Assembly (NCBI RefSeq): GCF_014635725.1
Contig: NZ_BMDJ01000008.1
Location: 62,001-126,000, forward strand
Direction: 5' to 3'
Source of the DNA: Pedobacter mendelii
GTDB taxonomy: Bacteria > Bacteroidota > Bacteroidia > Sphingobacteriales > Sphingobacteriaceae
Length of the DNA stretch: 64,000 nt
Position numbers and translations under genes: made by a program
In this document: positions 9,228 to 16,249 of the stretch, piece after piece
How positions within the stretch are numbered: position 1 is the first letter of the stretch
Layout: every line of letters begins with the position of its first letter
Notes under the pieces: generated by a model
What the model saw: the letters and a program-made list of their open reading frames with translations, nothing else
Told to the model about the DNA's origin: nothing
Database searches by the model: none

Positions 9228-9634
9228 TAATTAGTTACTTTTATAAGGTTGTTGCCTTGTAAAGAGATGTTGTAACTCTTAAGACTTTTTTCGGCAGGCG
9301 CTTTCTGCGGACTACCATCAAATAGAGAAAATTTAGCACCTGAACAGGGATCAGTTGCCGTTAATCCGCTATCATCGGGAACAATTTTACATAATTTTTC
9401 TGGGTTCACGGTGCTACACCTATCAAAAACAACATAACCACCCAATGGGGTTTTAACAATAATTAAGCCTGCAACTCCATTATTAGCAACTAAAAGCACG
9501 TTGTTTGTTGCCTTTAAACTAAACTCTGTTACAGTAACACTGTAATTAACAACAACTTCCGGAATGTAGTTTTCTTCCTTTCCACAACTTGTAAATAATA
9601 CAAACACTAATAACGAACTGAATATTTTCTTCAT
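9227..9634 (-). CDS. Lipoprotein with a Rieske-like fold lacking cluster ligands
   Basis: A 135-aa protein with a signal ending in lipobox FTSC (C17). The mature region resembles Rieske ferredoxin domains: a first box around D71-R72-C73 and a second box DPCSGAKFSLFDG (95-107), then the typical APAEKSLKSY segment. A working Rieske centre needs C-x-H and C-x-x-H. Here C73 is kept, but T75, D95 and S98 replace the other three ligands, so a 2Fe-2S cluster is very unlikely. C82 and C97 could form the disulfide found in some Rieske domains. It starts two bases after the pheS stop and overlaps tetR. The fold call is by eye. Confidence 0.65.
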   Translation of the reverse strand: MKKIFSSLLVFVLFTSCGKEENYIPEVVVNYSVTVTEFSLKATNNVLLVANNGVAGLIIVKTPLGGYVVFDRCSTVNPEKLCKIVPDDSGLTATDPCSGAKFSLFDGSPQKAPAEKSLKSYNISLQGNNLIKVTN

Positions 9635-9636
9635 CT

Positions 9637-10677
9637 TTATATCAATGCCGATTTATATTGCTTTAAGAAACGAACGTCATTTTCAGAGAATAACCGTAAA
9701 TCTTTTATCACATATTTTAAATTCGCTATGCGCTCAATACCCATTCCAAATGCAAAGCCGCTATATTTTTTAGAATCGATACCACAATTTTCAAGTACAT
9801 TAGGATCCACCATTCCGCAACCTAAAATTTCTACCCACCCACTGTGTTTACAAAGCTGGCAACCAGATCCGTTACAAATGGTACAAGAAATATCCATTTC
9901 GGCAGATGGTTCAGTAAAAGGAAAATAAGAAGGACGGAAACGAACCTTGGTACCTTCGCCATACAGCTCTTGCACAAAATAAAATAAAGTTTGCTTTAAA
10001 TCTGCGAACGAAACATTTTCATCAACATATAAACCTTCTATTTGATGGAAAAAGCAATGTGCTCTTGCCGAAATGGCTTCATTACGATAAACACGACCAG
10101 GCATAATGGCTCTGAAAGGAGGTTGCCCTTGCTCCATCATACGCACCTGAACAGATGAAGTATGCGTACGCAATGCGATGTCTCCCTTTTCACCACCCTT
10201 TTTTATAAAAAAAGTATCTTGCATATCTCTAGCAGGATGCTCTTCAGGGAAGTTTAAAGCAGAAAAGTTATGCCAGTCATCTTCAATTTCTGGTCCTTCT
10301 GCTACAGTAAAACCAAGCTTAGCAAAAATCTCAACAATTTCGCGACGAACCAAAGCCAATGGATGGCGTGATCCAATTTCGAAACCCTCGCCAGGAAGCG
10401 TTAAATCTTGCTGATTTTCAAATACTTGAGATTGATTTGCCTCATTAGCTTCCTTTAAATTTTGATATTTAGCCTCCGCAAGCTGTTTAAATTCATTTAA
10501 AACTTTACCCAACGATTTTTTTTCTTCGATTGATACCGATTTAAAATCTTCAAAAATCTCTTTAATTACACCTTTGCTGCCTAAATATTTTATGCGAAAC
10601 TGCTCTAATTCGTCTGCTTTATCTGTTACGAAAGCATTAATTTTCTCAGTATATTGTGTTATTTTATCCTGTAACAT
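9637..10677 (-). CDS. pheS: Phenylalanine-tRNA ligase alpha subunit
   Basis: PheS (346 aa) is the catalytic class II subunit that attaches phenylalanine to tRNA-Phe as an alpha2-beta2 enzyme with PheT. An N-terminal coiled coil of about 85 aa precedes the core. The motifs LRTHTSSVQVRMME, GRVYRNEAISARAHCFFHQIEG and FRPSYFPFTEPSAEMDIS are intact, as is the C-terminal FAFGMGIERIANLKY. pheT is not adjacent. Instead a degenerate-Rieske lipoprotein and a TetR gene follow with gaps of 2 and -1 bp, an unusual operon for this enzyme. Confidence 0.97.
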   Translation of the reverse strand: MLQDKITQYTEKINAFVTDKADELEQFRIKYLGSKGVIKEIFEDFKSVSIEEKKSLGKVLNEFKQLAEAKYQNLKEANEANQSQVFENQQDLTLPGEGFEIGSRHPLALVRREIVEIFAKLGFTVAEGPEIEDDWHNFSALNFPEEHPARDMQDTFFIKKGGEKGDIALRTHTSSVQVRMMEQGQPPFRAIMPGRVYRNEAISARAHCFFHQIEGLYVDENVSFADLKQTLFYFVQELYGEGTKVRFRPSYFPFTEPSAEMDISCTICNGSGCQLCKHSGWVEILGCGMVDPNVLENCGIDSKKYSGFAFGMGIERIANLKYVIKDLRLFSENDVRFLKQYKSALI

Positions 10678-10682
10678 GGCTT

Positions 10683-10690
10683 CAAATATA
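10683..10690 (-). promoter_or_regulatory. -7 box (TATATTTG) of pheS
   Basis: On the minus strand TATATTTG matches TAnnTTTG and lies 5 bp before the pheS ATG at 10677. Such a short spacing would give a nearly leaderless transcript. Confidence 0.4.
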
Positions 10691-10778
10691 CAGCAAATTT
10701 TCTGATTTTTTTTAGCTCTCTCGGTTCAAAAGTTCTGCTTAAAGCTATTTATTACAAGGAAATGAACCAAAAACAAAA

Positions 10779-10801
10779 AAAGCTGCAAGAATTGCAGCTT
10801 T
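10779..10801 (-). terminator. Terminator of kbl
   Basis: The stem AAAGCTGCAA/TTGCAGCTTT (10779-10788 with 10792-10801) has loop GAA. On the minus strand the stem is followed by a T run, which fits the end of kbl transcription just past its stop at 10827. Confidence 0.8.
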
Positions 10802-10826
10802 AAAAATATCTTAGCATTTTTAGGAA

Positions 10827-12014
10827 TTAAATTACGCCCAATTCTTTACCAACTTTAGTAAAAGCGGCAATGGCTTTATCTAAATGATGTTGCTCATGCG
10901 CTGCAGATAACTGAACACGAATTCTTGCTTTTCCTTGTGCTACCACAGGATAAAAGAATCCGATTACGTAAATACCTTCATCAAGCATTCTTGCGGCAAA
11001 TGTTTGTGCAATTTTAGCATCATAAAGCATTACAGGCACAATTGGGTGAAAGCCGGGTTTAATATCGAAACCAGCTTCAGTCATTTTTTCACGAAAATAT
11101 TTTGTATTATTTTCTAACTTATCTCTTAACGAAGTTGTCTGACTTAACATATCCAAAACTGCAATGGATGCACCTGCAATTGCCGGAGCTAAAGTATTAG
11201 AGAATAAATATGGACGAGACCGCTGGCGAAGCATATCTATAATTTCTTTTTTGCCTGATGTAAATCCGCCGGATGCCCCACCTAAAGCTTTACCTAAAGT
11301 TCCTGTTATAATGTCGATACGATCCATAACATTAAAATGCTCATGCGTTCCACGACCGGTTTTGCCAATAAAACCAGAACAGTGCGATTCATCAATCATA
11401 ATTAAAGCCTCGTATTTATCTGCCAAATCAGCAATTTTATCTAGTGGTGCAACCGACCCATCCATAGAAAAAGCACCATCAGTTACAATAATTCTATGTC
11501 TGCAACCTGCCGCAGCAATTAATTGCTGCTCTAAATCTTCCATATCGGTATTTTTATACCGAAAACGTTGTGCTTTACACAAACGAACACCATCTATAAT
11601 TGATGCATGATTTAATTCATCTGAAATAATTGCATCCTCTGCATTAAACAAAGGCTCAAAAACACCACCATTTGCATCAAAAGCCGCAGCATACAAAATT
11701 GTATCTTCCGTACCCAAAAATTTAGAAATTTTAGCTTCCAATTCTTTATGTACATCCTGAGTACCGCAAATAAAACGAACTGAAGACATACCATACCCGT
11801 AATCATCTATCGCTTTTTTAGCAGCTTCTATTACCCTAGGGTGAGATGAAAGACCTAAATAATTATTAGCACAAAAGTTTACAACCTCAGCACCACCTTT
11901 TACCTTAATATCAGCACCCTGAGGAGTAACAATAATGCGTTCGCGTTTAAATAATCCTGCGTTTTCGATTTCTTCGAGTTCTTTTTGAAGAACAGGTTGT
12001 AATGTTTTATACAT
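10827..12014 (-). CDS. kbl: Glycine C-acetyltransferase (2-amino-3-ketobutyrate CoA ligase)
   Basis: A fold-type I PLP enzyme (395 aa) that cleaves 2-amino-3-ketobutyrate with CoA to glycine and acetyl-CoA, the second step of threonine degradation. K242 in [10 protein letters not shown] is the expected Schiff-base lysine. [22 protein letters not shown] and [15 protein letters not shown] are the usual substrate and PLP contacts. The closest alternatives are serine palmitoyltransferase and 8-amino-7-oxononanoate synthase, but the N-terminus and length fit Kbl best. A threonine-dehydrogenase candidate lies at 34412-35359, not in the same operon. Confidence 0.93.
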   Translation of the reverse strand: MYKTLQPVLQKELEEIENAGLFKRERIIVTPQGADIKVKGGAEVVNFCANNYLGLSSHPRVIEAAKKAIDDYGYGMSSVRFICGTQDVHKELEAKISKFLGTEDTILYAAAFDANGGVFEPLFNAEDAIISDELNHASIIDGVRLCKAQRFRYKNTDMEDLEQQLIAAAGCRHRIIVTDGAFSMDGSVAPLDKIADLADKYEALIMIDESHCSGFIGKTGRGTHEHFNVMDRIDIITGTLGKALGGASGGFTSGKKEIIDMLRQRSRPYLFSNTLAPAIAGASIAVLDMLSQTTSLRDKLENNTKYFREKMTEAGFDIKPGFHPIVPVMLYDAKIAQTFAARMLDEGIYVIGFFYPVVAQGKARIRVQLSAAHEQHHLDKAIAAFTKVGKELGVI

Positions 12015-12040
12015 GGCTTTTTACTGTTTGAATTTGTGTT

Positions 12041-12048
12041 CAAAGTTA
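12041..12048 (-). promoter_or_regulatory. -7 box (TAACTTTG) of kbl
   Basis: On the minus strand TAACTTTG matches TAnnTTTG and lies 26 bp before the kbl ATG at 12014. Confidence 0.6.
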
Positions 12049-12180
12049 TAAAAAAGCCCGAAAGTAAAGGAATGAAAGAATAAGATGCCTGTTGAATTAT
12101 AAAATCTTAAATTAAAATTTTTATAAAAAGAGTTTAAATATTTTATATTTTTTTTCAGGATTAAAAAACTTTAATACACA

Positions 12181-12194
12181 ACTATACGTATAGT
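12181..12194. promoter_or_regulatory. 14-bp perfect palindrome upstream of the DUF5686 gene
   Basis: ACTATACGTATAGT is self-complementary and lies 43 bp before the ATG at 12238 in very AT-rich DNA. It could be an operator, but nothing links it to a regulator. Confidence 0.35.
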
Positions 12195-12237
12195 GTAAAA
12201 CTTATTCGATATTTATAGCTTAACTGGTCAACAAAAT

Positions 12238-14685
12238 ATGATAAAAATCTGCGCACTCCTAATCTTCTGCTCCTTTGCTAATTTTGCATTTTCGCAACAA
12301 TTTACAATTTCTGGAATGATAAAGGATAATAGTGGGCAACCCGTTCCATTTGCATCAGTTTATTTAAAAAACACAACACAGGGTACTTCGGCAAATATTG
12401 ATGGAAAATATGAGATTAAGTTAAAGAATGGTGAACAAACTTTAAGTTTTAGAGCGGTTGGATATAAACAGCAAGACCATATTTTAAATGTAATTACTTC
12501 GACAACGTTAAACGTTTCATTAACTTCAGAAAGCTACACGTTAAACAATGTTACTATAAAAGCCAATGCTGAAGATCCTGCTTATGCAATTATTCGCAAA
12601 GCAATAAAACAACGTAAAACCCATTTAGAAGAAGTAAAAGCTTTTAATTGTGATGTTTACATTAAGGGCGTGCAGCGTTTAAAAAGTGCTCCAAAAAAAT
12701 TTATGGGTCAGGATATTAGAAAAATAATGGAACTTGACACCAACCGGCAAGGCATTATTTACCTTTCAGAATCGCAAAGTAAATTTAGTTTTAGAAGACC
12801 AAATGATGTTCATGAAGAAATGATTTCTTCTAAAGTTGCGGGTAGAAATAATGCTTTCAGCTTTAATAAAGCTTCAGATTTAATAATCAATTTTTATGAC
12901 AATTACTTGCTCGAAAATAAACTTAGTGCCAGAGGCTATATATCGCCCATTGCTGATAATGCCTTATTTTATTACAAATACAAATATCTCGGTGAAACAA
13001 AAGAAAATGGCGAAACAGTAAATAAAATAGAAGTTATTCCTCGCAGGCCTAACGACCCTGTTTTTAGAGGAATTATTTACATTATAGATGAAAGCTGGAG
13101 GATTTACAATACAGATTTATTTCTTACAAAAAGTGCTGGTATTAATTTTATCGATACCTTAAATATTAGTCAACAGTTTACTAAAGTTAAAGATGTTTAT
13201 ATGCCGACAGCAATAAACTTTCAATTTAATGGTAACATTTTAGGTTTCAAGTTTGCTGGTTATTTTGTTGGCGTTTACAGCAATTACGATGTATTGCCTG
13301 TTTTCCCTAAAAACTTTTTTAATGGTGAAATTTTAAAAGTTACCAAATTGGTAAATAAAAAAGATTCTATTTATTGGAATAATAATCGTCCGATTCCGCT
13401 AACTGCTGACGAAAAAATCAATTACATAGTTAAAGATAGCATCGCAAAGCGTAAAGAATCGAAAACTTATCTTGATTCGCTTGAAAAAGAAAATAACAAT
13501 TTTGGAATCGGCAAATTGCTACTTAGGGGATATAGTATTAATGATAGATATGATAGTGTTTACATTTCTTTCGATCCGGTATTACGGGCATTAATGTATA
13601 ATACGGTTGAAGGTTTTGCTATAAAATACGGCGTAAATTATCGTAAGGTATTTGGAGATAGGCGTTCATACAATATCAGACCAGAGTTGAGGTATGGTTT
13701 TGCAAACCAAAAACTAACTGGAAGTTTAACTGGAAATTACTACTACGACCCTTTAAAAAGAGCCAGTGTTGGTGCTTCTTTTGGAAAAGGAATTTTCGAT
13801 TTGAATAATTTAGGTTCAATGACATCACTTGGTAACGCAATAAATTCACTGCTTTACGAAAAGAATTTCCCAAAATTTTATGAAAAAAGCTTCGTTAACA
13901 TCAACACTACCCGAGAATTAGCAAGCGGACTTCAAGGTTCAATTAGTGTTGATTACACCAGAAATCACACCCTAACCAACACTTCTGATTTTAAATTTTT
14001 CGATAATAAGACCAGAGAATTTACATCCAACAATCCTTTTACACCAACAGCTGAAACGCCACTTTTTCCTACATATACTTCATTCAGTGCGTCAGCAAGC
14101 CTTACATACACTATTGGCCAAAAATATATTACTAGGCCAGATGGTAAATTTTATACAGAATCGAGATTTCCAAGAATAACATTGCTGTATAAAAAAGGCT
14201 TTAATGGAATCTTAAATAGTGATGTAGATTACGACTTCGTTAAAGCTGAAGTTTATCAGGATAGAATCGGATTAGGATTATGGGGTTACACATCATTCTT
14301 AGTTGGCGCAGGAAAATTTCTCAACAACAGTAAAATGTATTATCCAGAATATAAGCATTTTGCAGGTAATGTTTCTACCATCTTTCCCCCTAATTTAAGG
14401 AAGTTTCAATACTTAGATTTTTATCAGTTTAGTACCAATCAACAATATTTTGAAGCGCATTTAGAGCATAACTTTGCAGGTTTCTTTTTAAATAAAGTTC
14501 CTTTATTACGTAAAGCTAAACTCGAAGAATTTATCGGCGGAGGCTATTTATCATCACCAGAAAAAAGAAATTATAAAGAGTTTTATTTCGGATTGCAGCG
14601 CCTAGTTTTAAGGGTTAGCTATGGTTTTGCTTATGATGCTGCTAAAAAAATTAACCAAGGTTTCAGAATTAGTTACGGTTTTTAA
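12238..14685 (+). CDS. DUF5686 outer-membrane protein with a carboxypeptidase-like regulatory domain
   Basis: An 815-aa envelope protein. The signal peptide ends near FAFSQ. A CarboxypepD_reg-like beta-sandwich follows (about 21-105: ISGMIKDNSGQPVPFASVYLKNTTQGTSA), then the long DUF5686 region. That region is rich in aromatic beta-strands and ends in a C-terminal phenylalanine (RISYGF), as outer-membrane barrels do. The family is restricted to Bacteroidota and has no established function; a TonB-independent surface or assembly role is only a guess. It is monocistronic by position. Confidence 0.85.
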   Translation: MIKICALLIFCSFANFAFSQQFTISGMIKDNSGQPVPFASVYLKNTTQGTSANIDGKYEIKLKNGEQTLSFRAVGYKQQDHILNVITSTTLNVSLTSESYTLNNVTIKANAEDPAYAIIRKAIKQRKTHLEEVKAFNCDVYIKGVQRLKSAPKKFMGQDIRKIMELDTNRQGIIYLSESQSKFSFRRPNDVHEEMISSKVAGRNNAFSFNKASDLIINFYDNYLLENKLSARGYISPIADNALFYYKYKYLGETKENGETVNKIEVIPRRPNDPVFRGIIYIIDESWRIYNTDLFLTKSAGINFIDTLNISQQFTKVKDVYMPTAINFQFNGNILGFKFAGYFVGVYSNYDVLPVFPKNFFNGEILKVTKLVNKKDSIYWNNNRPIPLTADEKINYIVKDSIAKRKESKTYLDSLEKENNNFGIGKLLLRGYSINDRYDSVYISFDPVLRALMYNTVEGFAIKYGVNYRKVFGDRRSYNIRPELRYGFANQKLTGSLTGNYYYDPLKRASVGASFGKGIFDLNNLGSMTSLGNAINSLLYEKNFPKFYEKSFVNINTTRELASGLQGSISVDYTRNHTLTNTSDFKFFDNKTREFTSNNPFTPTAETPLFPTYTSFSASASLTYTIGQKYITRPDGKFYTESRFPRITLLYKKGFNGILNSDVDYDFVKAEVYQDRIGLGLWGYTSFLVGAGKFLNNSKMYYPEYKHFAGNVSTIFPPNLRKFQYLDFYQFSTNQQYFEAHLEHNFAGFFLNKVPLLRKAKLEEFIGGGYLSSPEKRNYKEFYFGLQRLVLRVSYGFAYDAAKKINQGFRISYGF

Positions 14686-14757
14686 AAGGTAGAAGGTATA
14701 GCGTAGAAAGGCTGAGGAAAAACCTTCTACTTTGAACCTTTTTACCTTATACCTTTT
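14686..14757. repeat. Inverted heptad arrays after the DUF5686 gene (possible terminator)
   Basis: The left arm has AAGGTAG, AAGGTAT, AGCGTAG (14686-14706). The right arm has ACCTTCT, ACTTTGA, ACCTTTT, ACCTTAT, ACCTTTT (14722-14757, one extra T after the third unit). The arms are complementary, so transcripts can fold into a long hairpin ending in a T run, starting one base after the stop codon. Confidence 0.6.
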
Positions 14758-14762
14758 TTTAT

Positions 14763-14770
14763 TATCTTTG
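14763..14770 (+). promoter_or_regulatory. -7 box (TATCTTTG) of trhO
   Basis: TATCTTTG is a full match to TAnnTTTG, 40 bp before the trhO ATG, directly after the T-rich end of the preceding hairpin. Confidence 0.6.
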
Positions 14771-14810
14771 CACCGCTTTAAACGCCGTTTGCAACGGTAT
14801 CAACAGCGTT

Positions 14811-15758
14811 ATGAAAAAATATCAAACCATTCTTTACTATTGCTATAGTTACATAGCAGATGCGGAACAATTTGCCGCAGACCATTTAAAATTTTGTAAA
14901 TCTTTAGGATTAGTGGGGCGGATTATTGTAGCCGATGAAGGTTTAAATGGAACAGTTTCTGGTACAGCCGAAGCTTGTGAAATTTACATGAAAGCAATTC
15001 ATGCTGATGAAAGGTTTGCTAAAACTGAATTTAAAATTGATGATGTTGAGGAACCATCATTTCTTAAAATGCATTGTCGCTATAAATCAGAAATCGTTCA
15101 TTCTGGCTTAAGAGACACATCAATTATAAATCCTAGTGAACAAACGGGAAAACATTTAGAACCAGTCGATTTTATGAAAATGAAAGATGATGAAGATGTT
15201 ATAATTCTTGATGTTAGGTCTAACTATGAGCATAATCTTGGAAAATTCAAAAATGCAATTACGCTTGATATAGAAAATTTTAGAGACTTTCCAGAACAGA
15301 TAAATCAACTTGCGCAATATAAGGATAAGAAAATTTTAACATATTGCACAGGCGGCATAAAATGCGAAAAAGCTTCCGCTTTGCTTTTACACCATGGCTT
15401 TAACTATGTGTATCAGTTGCACGGTGGTATTATTAAGTATAGCAAGGAAGCTGGCGGAAAAGATTTTGATGGTAAATGTTATGTTTTTGATAATCGGATT
15501 GCAGTTAATGTAAATGTAGTAAACCCAACGGTTGTTTCTGTTTGTTACAACTGTGGAAAAACTACACCAAAAATGATAAACTGTGCGAATCCGGAATGTA
15601 ATGAGCACATTACACAGTGCGATGATTGTGGCGAAAAAATACAAGGTTGTTGTTCTGTGCAATGCACAACCAACCCAAGAAAACGCCCTTACGATGGAAC
15701 AGGATATTATGTAAAAGTTCCTCAACCAGTAAATAAGAAGGTTGAAACGATTGGCTAA
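14811..15758 (+). CDS. trhO: tRNA uridine(34) hydroxylase, rhodanese-like (TrhO/YceA)
   Basis: A 315-aa protein of the YceA/TrhO family, which hydroxylates U34 of tRNA to ho5U using molecular oxygen. The N-terminal domain (1-95) has GRIIVADEGLNGTVSG. The rhodanese domain (about 120-215) carries C179 in CTGGIKCEKA. The C-terminus has a cysteine cluster (CYNCGK, CANPEC, CDDCGE, CCSVQC) typical of the longer family members and probably a zinc site. It is followed 57 bp later by a DUF486 membrane protein. Confidence 0.92.
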   Translation: MKKYQTILYYCYSYIADAEQFAADHLKFCKSLGLVGRIIVADEGLNGTVSGTAEACEIYMKAIHADERFAKTEFKIDDVEEPSFLKMHCRYKSEIVHSGLRDTSIINPSEQTGKHLEPVDFMKMKDDEDVIILDVRSNYEHNLGKFKNAITLDIENFRDFPEQINQLAQYKDKKILTYCTGGIKCEKASALLLHHGFNYVYQLHGGIIKYSKEAGGKDFDGKCYVFDNRIAVNVNVVNPTVVSVCYNCGKTTPKMINCANPECNEHITQCDDCGEKIQGCCSVQCTTNPRKRPYDGTGYYVKVPQPVNKKVETIG

Positions 15759-15815
15759 AAAAATAGTTCGTTAAAACAAATCTGAGTTTTCTCAGTTTAC
15801 TTTTAAATTTAATCA

Positions 15816-16187
15816 ATGCGAGCAGCGCTAACAGTTTTTTTTCTTATCATATCCAATACTTTTATGACTTTGGCCTGGTATGGCCATTTAAAATTTAAGG
15901 ATATGGCATGGAGTAAAAGTCTTGGCCTAATTAGCATTATTGCAATTAGTTGGGGAATTGCACTTTTTGAATACATTTTTCAAGTTCCTGCAAATAAATT
16001 TGGTTTTAAAGAGAATGGTGGTCCTTTTAGTTTAATGCAGCTAAAAGTTACGCAGGAAGCAATTTCCATCACCGTATTTTTAATCTTTACCATACTATTT
16101 TTTAAAACTGAAAAAATTGCCTGGAATCACATTGTTGCTTTTTGCCTCATTTTACTTGCTGTTTTCTTTGCTTTTATCAAGAAATAA
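15816..16187 (+). CDS. DMT-family (DUF486) small membrane protein
   Basis: A 123-aa integral membrane protein with four predicted helices, near 4-22, 32-52, 75-97 and 101-120. The family hallmarks are TLAWYGHLKF near the N-terminus and ISWGIALFEYIFQVPANK in the middle, which match DUF486 of the drug/metabolite transporter superfamily. The half-size suggests that it works as a dimer. Substrate unknown. It is probably co-transcribed with trhO. Confidence 0.88.
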   Translation: MRAALTVFFLIISNTFMTLAWYGHLKFKDMAWSKSLGLISIIAISWGIALFEYIFQVPANKFGFKENGGPFSLMQLKVTQEAISITVFLIFTILFFKTEKIAWNHIVAFCLILLAVFFAFIKK

Positions 16188-16249
16188 AACAAAATAATAT
16201 CTCCCTTTATTTTTATTACTTTGTACAATAAAGGCTTACTGAAATTTAC

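Noticed and set aside
12181..12194. ACTATACGTATAGT as a strong operator for the DUF5686 gene
   Set aside because: A 14-bp AT-rich palindrome can arise by chance and no regulator or second copy is visible; kept only as a low-confidence site.
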